Positions 7,399-15,152 of a DNA stretch of 18,358 nucleotides are shown here, in pieces. The translations under genes were made by a program, and so were the position numbers. Source of the DNA: CAUZSN01 sp963582345 (lineage in GTDB: Bacteria; Planctomycetota; Planctomycetia; Planctomycetales; Planctomycetaceae); the NCBI GenBank assembly GCA_963582345.1, contig CAUZSN010000052.1:1-18358 (forward strand), read 5' to 3'. The number at the start of each line of letters is the position of its first letter. The stretch's first letter is position 1. The notes under the pieces were generated by a model. The model had not been told where the DNA came from. It saw only the letters and a list, made by a program, of their open reading frames with translations, and did no database searches.

Positions 7399-7474
7399 TG
7401 ACAAAGTTGATGTACGTAGCATATAGCCTCGTTAGCCGAGATCACCGCAATGGCCATCTATGACAAAATTGTCA
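7399..7474. repeat. Two related TGACAAA(A/G)TTG elements
   Basis: TGACAAAATTGTCA (7461-7474) has perfect 6-bp arms around AA. TGACAAAGTTGAT (7399-7411) is a copy with a decayed right half, 62 bases away, close to six helical turns. They lie roughly 200-270 bases upstream of the gdhA start and may be operator sites, but nothing else supports this. Confidence 0.35.
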
Positions 7475-7697
7475 AGCAGCTGGTGATTGACGCGCGAAAC
7501 TTTCTGGCGTTGTATGCACCAACGTTTAATGGCAAAACGCCAACCACCTCGGCATCAATCGAACAAAATAGAAACAGTACCACAGCAACGATCGCCAACA
7601 CCACGGGCGTCCACCGGCTAGTGTAAACGATCGCTAGTGCGGAGACATAGCGACATGACGACGTAATGTCACGTCCACAAATGGCCATGACCGCCAA
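7458..7697 (-). CDS. Doubtful small single-helix membrane protein
   Basis: This frame of up to 79 residues begins at TTG (7695-7697), or 76 residues if the ATG at 7686-7688 is used. It contains one convincing membrane segment, PVVLAIVAVVLFLFCS, at about residues 31-46. It is on the same strand as lpdA and gdhA and fits between them. No good ribosome site precedes either start, no family is recognisable, and a 58-residue frame runs antisense across most of it. It is listed only as a possibility. Confidence 0.2.
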   Translation of the reverse strand: MAVMAICGRDITSSCRYVSALAIVYTSRWTPVVLAIVAVVLFLFCSIDAEVVGVLPLNVGAYNARKFRASITSCLTILS

Positions 7698-7832
7698 CTG
7701 TCCCAGTCCACCGTGTTTGTGTCCGGTTACGTGTTTTCCTATAAAAATCGTGAAAAGAGGTTCTCAGTAGTTCCTAATTCCAGTTGCTGTTCTAAATCGG
7801 CGTCCGTCGTTTACTCTTCCTGGTTGGCAAGG

Positions 7833-9263
7833 TCAGAATCGTTGTCGCTGCACCTTATGCGCGATGTGTGTCGCTTGACCAAATCGGCTTTCGGCAGCCT
7901 CCATGACGGTTTCCGAAAGGGTTGGGTGGGCATGCATGGAACCACCCACGTCGCGGGCCGTCGCCCCCAATCCGATACCCAAAACTCCTTCTGCGATCAA
8001 TTCACCAGCACCCGAACCGACGATTCCCATTCCCAACAGTTGTTCCGTGTCTGGATCGAAAATCAACTTTGTAAGTCCCTCGGTCCGCCCCAAGGTATGA
8101 GCGCGACCCGACGCGGCCCAGGGAAACCGGGCCACTTTAATAGGGCGTCCGCTGGTGTTTGCTTCCGTTTCAGTCAACCCACACCAGGCGATTTCGGGAT
8201 CGGTAAAGACAACTGCGGGAATCACGGCATTGTCAAACTCGACTGGTTCTCCCGCCAACGCACCTACAGCCACCTTTGCTTGGCGTGTTGCTTTGTGGGC
8301 CAACATTGGTTCGCCTACGATATCTCCTACCGCCAAAATGTTCGGATCAGTCGTGCGTTGTTGCCGATCGACTTTGATGAAGCCCTTCTCGTCGAGTTCG
8401 ACGTTTGTTTTCTCAAAACCAATCCCTGAAGTATTCGGCCGACGGCCGACCGCGACCAAGATCGAATCGAAGGTCTGTGGTGAGGAAATGTCGTTCCCTT
8501 CCAATTGCACGACGATACCGTCGCATTTGGCCGTCACTTTCTTCACTTGAGTTTTTATGTGAATCGCTTCGAAGGACTCTTTCAGACATTTGGTCAGCGG
8601 ACGCACCAAATCACGGTCCACGCCCGGCAGCAAACCAGAGAGCATTTCGATCACTGTGACCTTCGATCCTAATGCAGCGTACACGGTACCCATTTCCAAT
8701 CCGATGTAGCCGCCCCCGATCACAAGCAGTCGTTTGGGGATTTCAGGCAATTCTAATGCGCTAATTGAATTAAGCACTCGGTGATCATCAATGTCAAACA
8801 TTGAGGGCATAACGGGCGAAGAACCTGTGGCTACAATTGCATGTCGAAATTTCAGTTGCCCGCCTGGCCTATCGCGTTCGTCAAGTTGAATCGTTTGAGA
8901 ATTCACGAAACGGGCACTCGCGTGAATTAGTTTCAAGTCGCGAGCTCGACACAGCTCCTTGATGCCGCCAGTCAGTTTTCCGACGACCGAGGACTTCCAG
9001 TCTCGCAGTTTGTCCAGGTCGATTTTCGGCGATCCAAAATCAATTCCCCAAATAGCTGCCTCTGCAGATTCATGAATCAATTTGGCAACGTGCAGCAGTG
9101 CTTTGGATGGAATACACCCTCGATGTAGACAACTGCCTCCGAGATTTTCTTCATCTGTCACCAGTATCACTTTCATGTCCCGACCGGCAGCTGCAAGCGC
9201 CGCCGGATAGCCACCGGGCCCACCGCCGATGACAACCAGATCGGTTTGTTCGCTAGCTGTCAC
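7833..9263 (-). CDS. lpdA: Dihydrolipoyl dehydrogenase (E3)
   Basis: This encodes a 476-residue FAD enzyme that reoxidises dihydrolipoyl groups and passes electrons to NAD+, serving 2-oxoacid dehydrogenase complexes and the glycine cleavage system. The FAD-binding GGGPGG is at residues 13-18. The redox disulfide is in GGSCLHRGCIPSK (Cys45, Cys50). A second Rossmann motif, VIGGGYIGLEMG, near 180 binds NAD. A second FAD contact, ILAVGDIVG, lies near 310, and the C-terminal catalytic pair is in HAHPTLSE (His446, Glu451). All key residues are present and length is normal. The GTG start at 9261-9263 is supported by GGAGAGG 7 bases upstream. No E1, E2 or glycine-cleavage genes are adjacent, so it is a stand-alone E3. 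Mercuric and glutathione reductases are excluded by the HPTLSE end and the CLHRGC spacing. Confidence 0.95.
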   Translation of the reverse strand: MTASEQTDLVVIGGGPGGYPAALAAAGRDMKVILVTDEENLGGSCLHRGCIPSKALLHVAKLIHESAEAAIWGIDFGSPKIDLDKLRDWKSSVVGKLTGGIKELCRARDLKLIHASARFVNSQTIQLDERDRPGGQLKFRHAIVATGSSPVMPSMFDIDDHRVLNSISALELPEIPKRLLVIGGGYIGLEMGTVYAALGSKVTVIEMLSGLLPGVDRDLVRPLTKCLKESFEAIHIKTQVKKVTAKCDGIVVQLEGNDISSPQTFDSILVAVGRRPNTSGIGFEKTNVELDEKGFIKVDRQQRTTDPNILAVGDIVGEPMLAHKATRQAKVAVGALAGEPVEFDNAVIPAVVFTDPEIAWCGLTETEANTSGRPIKVARFPWAASGRAHTLGRTEGLTKLIFDPDTEQLLGMGIVGSGAGELIAEGVLGIGLGATARDVGGSMHAHPTLSETVMEAAESRFGQATHIAHKVQRQRF

Positions 9264-9419
9264 TTACTCGCCTCTCCAAACAAAAACCCAGTTCTTCAAA
9301 AATCCGATTCGGCCATTTTCTCAAATCGCTCAAGAAACTCATCTCAAGGACAACGAAATAACACGTTGACGCAGCACAAAACTGATCAACTTGTCCTAAT
9401 GTCGCTGAACTATTCTTCA

Positions 9420-12400
9420 CTATTTACGACTGTTATTCTGAGGCCCACTGCGGTAGTGTTGCGACAAAACCTTGCTGCGATACGCCCTGAGCGGCCGCAC
9501 CAAACTTTGTTCTACCACCTTGCGGCGCGCGTCCCAATCCTTTGCGGGCAGTCCTATTTGCTCTGACAATTCTCCCATGACTTGAAACGTTGTCTCGATG
9601 GCCGAAATGCTTTGTTCGATGTCATTCAAAACAATCGGCGACGAACTAGGTTTTATGGAGCTACGGACATACCAGCGCGATTTCAGCATCTGTAGCAGAC
9701 CGCTGAAATGATCCCAGCGGAAAAACGGGTCGGAGACTGCTTGCGGGTGCGCGGCCAGCAGTTTCAAAGCATCGGCAACATTTCGCACTGAACGGTCGGA
9801 TGATGACGCAAAATAAATCGCATACAGACGATGCGAAAATTCGCGTTCAACATCGCGCTGCCCACAACGCGAATACAATTCGGCGACTTCCTGATGGACA
9901 AAATAACTAATGAGCGGATCGTACGGCGAATGAAACGAAGCAACCTGGTTAATGTTCTGTAGTGTCGGTTGCTTCGCGGCATCTGCCAAGGCTTGGAAAT
10001 AACGCATCCGCCGTCGATCTTCCGGATGGATTCGTCGTTTCGGTTGCCTGTGACTAACTTGCTGAATTAACGACCTGGGACGCTGAGTGACTTGTTCTTT
10101 CACGGCCTTGCGGTACATCCAATATTCGTCCGGATGATCACTCATCAACCGCTGTTGGCTGTTTACTTCCGCCAGCCGCCTCAAAACCTCTGAATCGTCG
10201 CCTGACTCGCCAAGCCACATCAACAGCCGTCCAGCGTGCCGAGCCAGCAAAGTACGGAACTCCTGAATCTTCGAGGACCATCGCACCACATCTAGTGGCA
10301 TTCGAAACGCGGAGAAGCCGTTCAAACTGGAATGGACTGCACACGAATGCTTCGACGAAACGGCCACTAATGCCTCGTGATCGTAGGTAGGTAAATTCAG
10401 TGGCACCGACCAATCCCAACCAAGCTGGCTCAGTACAGACTTTACTTGCGGCGCCTGTATTCGCTCGATGAGTTTTTCACGACGAAGACCCTCTGGCGCA
10501 TTAGTCCCCAACAGCAGCATTTCTCCCGGCGCAACCTCGATGGCCGCCGTGTCGCGGAATGCCGCAATCATTGTCTTGAAGAGTCTTTGAATCGACTCAG
10601 CTCCGACGTCGACGTGCTGAATCCTCTGACAAAAAATACCGGCACGCGATAGCCGTCTGCTAACGCGCCGGTAAAACTCAACGGTCGAAGACGACATCGA
10701 TCGCATTAGCGCTGGCTGATCAAGACAAGACACGATGACATCGTACGGGGCCTTGTGGCACGCCACCGCTAACTCCGGTCCCGAATGACAAAGTCGAACC
10801 AAGTCATCGGCCAGAGGATTTGTTCCTGTTTCAGCAGCAATCACATCAGATACGACGCGAATTAGAGCCGTGTCCGGTTCCACGCAAGTGATTACCTGTA
10901 CCGGAAACGACAGGCACGTCGTCAGCGGAATTCCACCCGAAAGTCCCAACAGCAGCACACGATGTGGCCGCTCATGTAACACAAGTGGAATCGCCGTGAC
11001 GAGAACTTCGGGCGAATAATGCGGGCATATATTTGGATCGGTGCTGACCATCGCTTTCGGAACGCCACATTCACGAATCTGCAGTTGCGAGCCACGACTC
11101 TTCCAAACGGTGTAGGTTCCGCACTCACCTTCGACGATGTTCACCAAGCGGCCTTCGTTCAGAAACGGTAGAAATTCTCGATTGTGACCAAGTCGATTTG
11201 CAATGAAAACGTTTGTGTCGAACAGCAACTTCGCGGAATGCGCCGGATCGTAAATGTGGTGCCAGAACGGCACGGCCACGAGAAAAAGCATAGCCACCAC
11301 CGCAACTATTCGAAATAATCGCCTTGATCTCTGGCCACGACTTTGAATTTCGGTCCAAAGTGCAATGCCAACCAGAAGCCATGAAGCGACTACCATTGAA
11401 TTGGCGACTCCAACGACCGGCAACACGAAACATTGGCACAGAAAGTAACCCGCTGCGACTGCCAATGGATGCAGTTGCGCAAATTCAGTCCTCGGACCGT
11501 GACCGAAGCTACTACTTTCTTCAGATATTGACATCACGCCCCAACCAAATCCGATGGGAATCAACGCGACAGCCATCAACAGGCTCCGCGCGACCAACAG
11601 TATCCAGACCTGTTGGACGTGCGAATTGAGCGTCAAACACAAATTGACTAATAACCCAAACGCGGCCAATAGGCCAATTGACCATAGTCCAACCGCAACA
11701 TAGGTCACTGGCCAGACTGGCAGACTTCGCGACTGTTCCGAATTCAGAAAACCGCGTCGACGAAACCATAATCGGCCAAGCGCAACGCCGAGAATGATGA
11801 GTGACCATTGAGTGGCAATCAGCCAACTGGACACGAGCATCAGTTGATGAATTATTCTAAATTGGCCGGCCAACAATAGGCCCACACAACCCGCGGCAAT
11901 CACGCGCGGCAATTCTCTCCGCAATATCTGAGGCCATTTGTGGGGCGCTACGGCCGGTGATGTATCTTTGGGTGTGGTTAATGCAGAACGAAATCGTCCG
12001 ATAGTGTTAGTCAAGAACAACAGGCAACTCACAAGCGCTGCCAAAAATGCGGCCGACTGAATTCCGAAAAGCGGGGCCAAGCAGACTGCGTTCAATAAGA
12101 TTCCGAACGACAGCGCCATCAAATACGTCTCGGTAGTGTGTCGACGTCTTGATCCGTCGTAATTGCTGGATCGCCGCGAGTTGGTTGACTCGACGTCGGA
12201 ACGCTCAATTCCTGCATCCAGCCAATACCCTGGAAAACGGACCAGCCAAATCACTGGAATCGCCAGACCCACAAGTCCCGTCAAGAACAAAAATGCGAAT
12301 TGGACTGCGGGCCAAGCCATCACTTCGGAAGGAACCTGCGCGGCAATGACCCAAGCCGCTTCGACCAAACTTGGAAAGATAAACGTCCACACCGCCAGGC

Positions 12401-12692
12401 CAAAATGTGCTAGCCCGAAGGGTCCAATCAGAGCGAGGGCATTCCTCGCCGTAGCGGCTGGACTCGTACGTTTAATTTCGCTGCGTGCGGCAGGTCGACT
12501 ACAGCGCGAACCCCAAGTTATTGCCAACGCCAGGGTCAATCCCAGAGCTGTAGTTGCTGTGAGAGTTATCCCAAAATTTGCGGCGAAGATATGACACCAG
12601 GCTAGTAGGTAGATTCCGCTAAGAATCCCCGTCAGAACCAATAGCCACTGGTGGCAGTATTGAGAAGCAATTCGCAAGAACGACAAAATCAT
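9420..12692 (-). CDS. Large membrane protein with spermidine-synthase-like domain
   Basis: This 1090-residue protein has three parts. Residues 1-480 contain about eleven to twelve hydrophobic helices broken by a charged loop (about 162-190). Residues 510-735 form a class I methyltransferase/aminopropyltransferase fold: YSPEVLVTAIPLVLHERP leads into VLLLGLSGGIPL (nucleotide loop, 579-590), then VEPD (604-607) and YDVIVSCLDQP (650-660). Residues about 790-1090 are soluble, helical and basic, with no known family. Such fusions occur in environmental bacteria and are usually labelled spermidine synthase. The aspartate pair that polyamine synthases use (D-x-x-D-P) is not intact here, so aminopropyl transfer is doubtful. 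Substrate is unknown. The ATG at 12690-12692 has a poor ribosome site. The gene runs 156 bases upstream of lpdA and is divergent from the peptidase gene. Confidence 0.8.
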   Translation of the reverse strand: MILSFLRIASQYCHQWLLVLTGILSGIYLLAWCHIFAANFGITLTATTALGLTLALAITWGSRCSRPAARSEIKRTSPAATARNALALIGPFGLAHFGLAVWTFIFPSLVEAAWVIAAQVPSEVMAWPAVQFAFLFLTGLVGLAIPVIWLVRFPGYWLDAGIERSDVESTNSRRSSNYDGSRRRHTTETYLMALSFGILLNAVCLAPLFGIQSAAFLAALVSCLLFLTNTIGRFRSALTTPKDTSPAVAPHKWPQILRRELPRVIAAGCVGLLLAGQFRIIHQLMLVSSWLIATQWSLIILGVALGRLWFRRRGFLNSEQSRSLPVWPVTYVAVGLWSIGLLAAFGLLVNLCLTLNSHVQQVWILLVARSLLMAVALIPIGFGWGVMSISEESSSFGHGPRTEFAQLHPLAVAAGYFLCQCFVLPVVGVANSMVVASWLLVGIALWTEIQSRGQRSRRLFRIVAVVAMLFLVAVPFWHHIYDPAHSAKLLFDTNVFIANRLGHNREFLPFLNEGRLVNIVEGECGTYTVWKSRGSQLQIRECGVPKAMVSTDPNICPHYSPEVLVTAIPLVLHERPHRVLLLGLSGGIPLTTCLSFPVQVITCVEPDTALIRVVSDVIAAETGTNPLADDLVRLCHSGPELAVACHKAPYDVIVSCLDQPALMRSMSSSTVEFYRRVSRRLSRAGIFCQRIQHVDVGAESIQRLFKTMIAAFRDTAAIEVAPGEMLLLGTNAPEGLRREKLIERIQAPQVKSVLSQLGWDWSVPLNLPTYDHEALVAVSSKHSCAVHSSLNGFSAFRMPLDVVRWSSKIQEFRTLLARHAGRLLMWLGESGDDSEVLRRLAEVNSQQRLMSDHPDEYWMYRKAVKEQVTQRPRSLIQQVSHRQPKRRIHPEDRRRMRYFQALADAAKQPTLQNINQVASFHSPYDPLISYFVHQEVAELYSRCGQRDVEREFSHRLYAIYFASSSDRSVRNVADALKLLAAHPQAVSDPFFRWDHFSGLLQMLKSRWYVRSSIKPSSSPIVLNDIEQSISAIETTFQVMGELSEQIGLPAKDWDARRKVVEQSLVRPLRAYRSKVLSQHYRSGPQNNSRK

Positions 12693-12994
12693 AACATCTA
12701 TGCTGTTCTAGTTTTCTCAGCGTTTTTTACCGAATCACCGGAGATATCCGCAAGAGCACTTTTTTGCAAAGCGAATATGAAAATACAATTATGACGGCAC
12801 TGCGAAAAGTCCGTTCACAGGAATGACAAATCGCTTTCCGATCTGACGCCATTTGTTATCCTTAAAGAACTCGCTCTAAAGTCGGTTCTTGAAGTCAACT
12901 TGAATTGAATTCAGAATCCGAAACTTTTCGTGACCACAGTAACAGCGCCTTGAAGATCCTGATCGAATTTCTTTCATACCGAGAACATCTCTAA
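12693..12994. other. Divergent intergenic region
   Basis: These 302 bases separate two divergently transcribed genes and must contain promoters in both directions. I see no convincing -35/-10 pair. A perfect 13-base palindrome, TGAATT-g-AATTCA (12901-12913), lies about 85 bases before the peptidase start, next to a TTGAAGT/CTTGAAT direct repeat. The palindrome is a possible operator, weakly supported. No reading frame of interest is present. Confidence 0.4.
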
Positions 12995-14545
12995 ATGCAC
13001 GTACTTCCACGAAATGTACCCACGATCGTTGGTTGCGTCGCCGGCGTTCTGGTCGGCACGGCGGATTGCTGCGCTGTCGATGTGGCCAAGGTTGGAACGT
13101 TGCGTTATGCATTCCAGTCGATCCGGACCCAGGACTTAAGAAAACACGCAACAGTACTGGCCAGCGACGCATTCGAAGGCCGCGAAGCCGGCAGCCGAGG
13201 TGGCAGAGCAGCCGGTGCGTACTTGGGAAACCAACTGAGAAAACTCGAACTACAAGGCGGCGGCACTAATAACAGCTACTACCAGGAGTTCGGTGATGAA
13301 TACCGCAATGTCATCGCCCGTCTGCACGGTAGTGACCCGGAACTCAAAGACGAATTCATTATTGTCGGGGCGCATTACGACCATGTCGGTTACGGTACCG
13401 GACGCAATAGCTTCGGACCCATTGGATATATTCACAATGGAGCGGATGATAACGCCAGTGGTACCGCTGCGATATTGGAGATCATCGAGGCATTCGCAAC
13501 GCTAAAGCCGCAACCCAAACGGTCCATTCTGTTCATATTTTGGGACGCCGAAGAAAAGGGACTCCTGGGATCGCGATACTGGATTGAACACCCCACCATC
13601 CCGCTTTCACGTTTGCGACTCACGATCACTGCGGACATGCTGGGACGACTGCGGCAAGACCGACTCGACGTCTTCGGCAGCCGCACTGCCCGCGGTCTGA
13701 GGCGGTTGGTAAGCGAGCAAAACATCGAACTAAAACTGATCCCCAACTTTACCTGGGAGATGCGAGCTGACAGCGATCATTATCCGTTCGTCGTTCAACA
13801 CATCCCCAGCTTGATGTTGCATACAGGCAAGCACGAAGACTACCACCGTCCCAGCGATGACGTAGAGAAGCTGAAGATCGACGGAATCCAACGAATCGCC
13901 CAGTTGATTTTCCGGATCGTCCACGAAGCGGCCAATTGGCCTCACTTGGCACCGTTTCGCCAAGCAGTCCTGGACGAATCGCCTGCTTTGAGACGCCAAC
14001 TGGAAAAGCCCATGCGTGATCCGTCGTTGCGCCTGGGAGTTTCCTGGAATCCGAAACTAGGCGAACAGCGTATTGTGCAGTTGACGGCCGTGGACCGCGG
14101 TTCGGCGGCAGATAAATCCGGTCTCAGAGTCGGCGATCAAATCCTTAACTTCGGTGGCTATCCGGTTGATCGATTTGAAGATTTTCGCACATTGGTATTG
14201 ATGGTCAAAAACCCTGTTGCGGTCACAATCAAACGTCCATCAGTGGAACAGCCACTGGAACTGACAGTCCAACTGGACGGCGAGCCACTTCGAATCGGTA
14301 TGACTTGGCGAGTTGACGACGCCGAACCGAACTGCGTCATTGTCAGACAGGTGGTCTCTAGCTCCTCCGCAGACCTGGCCGGATTGCAAATCAACGACCG
14401 CATTTATGAAGTCTCGGGCAACATGTTCACCACGTCCCAACAGTTCTACCGGCTGCTGACGACACTGGTCAGCCCGATGCAACTCGTCATCGAACGCAAC
14501 GGTCGACTGGACAACCTGCAATTGGAGCGACTACCGCGACAGTAG
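12995..14545 (+). CDS. Exported M28 zinc peptidase with two PDZ domains
   Basis: This 516-residue protein probably removes amino acids or short units from peptides outside the cytoplasm. A hydrophobic N-terminus (about 9-27) looks like a signal peptide without a clear lipobox. The M28 domain (about 45-315) keeps the two-zinc site: His127 (GAHYDH), Asp152 (GADDNASG), Glu186/Glu187 (DAEEKGLLGS), Asp214 (TADMLG) and His284 (DYHRPSDD). No protease-associated insertion is visible. Two PDZ domains follow, at about 345-430 (SAADKSGLRVGDQILNFGG) and 433-512 (SADLAGLQINDRIYEVSG). PDZ modules usually bind C-termini or exposed hydrophobic ends, so they may present substrate. The ATG at 12995 has no strong ribosome site. 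The stop lies 6 bases from that of the next gene on the other strand. Exact substrate is unknown. Confidence 0.88.
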   Translation: MHVLPRNVPTIVGCVAGVLVGTADCCAVDVAKVGTLRYAFQSIRTQDLRKHATVLASDAFEGREAGSRGGRAAGAYLGNQLRKLELQGGGTNNSYYQEFGDEYRNVIARLHGSDPELKDEFIIVGAHYDHVGYGTGRNSFGPIGYIHNGADDNASGTAAILEIIEAFATLKPQPKRSILFIFWDAEEKGLLGSRYWIEHPTIPLSRLRLTITADMLGRLRQDRLDVFGSRTARGLRRLVSEQNIELKLIPNFTWEMRADSDHYPFVVQHIPSLMLHTGKHEDYHRPSDDVEKLKIDGIQRIAQLIFRIVHEAANWPHLAPFRQAVLDESPALRRQLEKPMRDPSLRLGVSWNPKLGEQRIVQLTAVDRGSAADKSGLRVGDQILNFGGYPVDRFEDFRTLVLMVKNPVAVTIKRPSVEQPLELTVQLDGEPLRIGMTWRVDDAEPNCVIVRQVVSSSSADLAGLQINDRIYEVSGNMFTTSQQFYRLLTTLVSPMQLVIERNGRLDNLQLERLPRQ

Positions 14546-14551
14546 TAGGTG

Positions 14552-14989
14552 TCAGTCGGAACGAGACTGTCCATTGGAGCGTCGGTTTTTGATTCTTACT
14601 AATTCTGCTTCCAATTCTCGTTGTTTTCTGCGGACGCGAGCTATCGCCAACTTGCCGTGTATTCGAGTGGTAATGAGATCACCCAAAGCCAACAGGATGA
14701 TCCAAACGGTCAGCAACAGGACTGCGCACCAAAAAATAGTCGACGCGTGGGGACCGCGTTGCCACATGAATGGTGAATCACCGAACGGAATCAGGATGCC
14801 TAATAGCACAATGCAACCCGAGGTCTGCATGCGCCGCCGGTAGCGATGATAGTAATGCTGCTGATCGCGGTCGCCCAGCGAAGAGTCCTTTTTCTGACGC
14901 CGCCACACCAGCACGTGACTTCGCATCATCGTGATTCCGATGGCGATTAACGTCACACCCACCGTGACGGCGACGTTCCAATCGTTCAC
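14552..14989 (-). CDS. Small membrane protein with C-terminal coiled coil
   Basis: This 145-residue protein has a GTG start (14987-14989) preceded by AAGGA 10 bases away. Three hydrophobic segments are visible, at about residues 5-22, 57-70 and 83-107. A basic, tyrosine- and arginine-rich loop (HYYHRYRRR, about 45-53) lies between the first two. The last 35 residues are strongly charged and heptad-like (KLAIARVRRKQRELEAELVR), predicting a cytoplasmic coiled coil. The gene faces the peptidase gene with a 6-base gap. I do not recognise the family; a role in assembling a membrane complex would be speculation. Confidence 0.65.
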   Translation of the reverse strand: MNDWNVAVTVGVTLIAIGITMMRSHVLVWRRQKKDSSLGDRDQQHYYHRYRRRMQTSGCIVLLGILIPFGDSPFMWQRGPHASTIFWCAVLLLTVWIILLALGDLITTRIHGKLAIARVRRKQRELEAELVRIKNRRSNGQSRSD

Positions 14990-15093
14990 GACGTCAAGGT
15001 CCTTAAAACAAGATTGTGACGTGACGTGCGAAATGTAATAATAGCTGACACACGAATGGTTTGTACTCTCACCTCAAATCATACGTGCGTGCT

Positions 15094-15121
15094 GGTTACG
15101 TAAATTCAAACTTGCGTAACC
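15094..15121 (-). repeat. Inverted repeat downstream of the rhamnosidase gene
   Basis: GGTTACG (15094-15100) and CGTAACC (15115-15121) form a 7-bp stem with a 14-base loop, 32 bases past the stop of the rhamnosidase gene. It could end that transcript, but no T-run follows, so it is called an inverted repeat rather than a terminator. The 163 bases between the two genes contain nothing else of note. Confidence 0.4.
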
Positions 15122-15152
15122 CGGGTCAGCGTGGCAGGGTTACAGTGGTGCC

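Larger units (their letters stand above)
7203..7832. other. 630-base gap between lpdA and gdhA
   Basis: This gap has no gene of known family. It holds the gdhA leader hairpin, the two TGACAAA-type elements and two mutually antisense short frames. The forward frame (7450-7626) would encode 58 residues from ATG, beginning MAIYDKIVKQL and ending with a threonine/asparagine-rich tail; it has only a weak GAG in front. The reverse frame (7458-7697) is listed separately. At most one of them is likely to be real. Confidence 0.5.

Noticed and set aside
7713..8429. Forward open frame of 238 codons opposite lpdA
   Set aside because: Most of its length lies antisense to the well-supported lpdA, with skewed composition and no motif; only the first 120 bases are in the gap.
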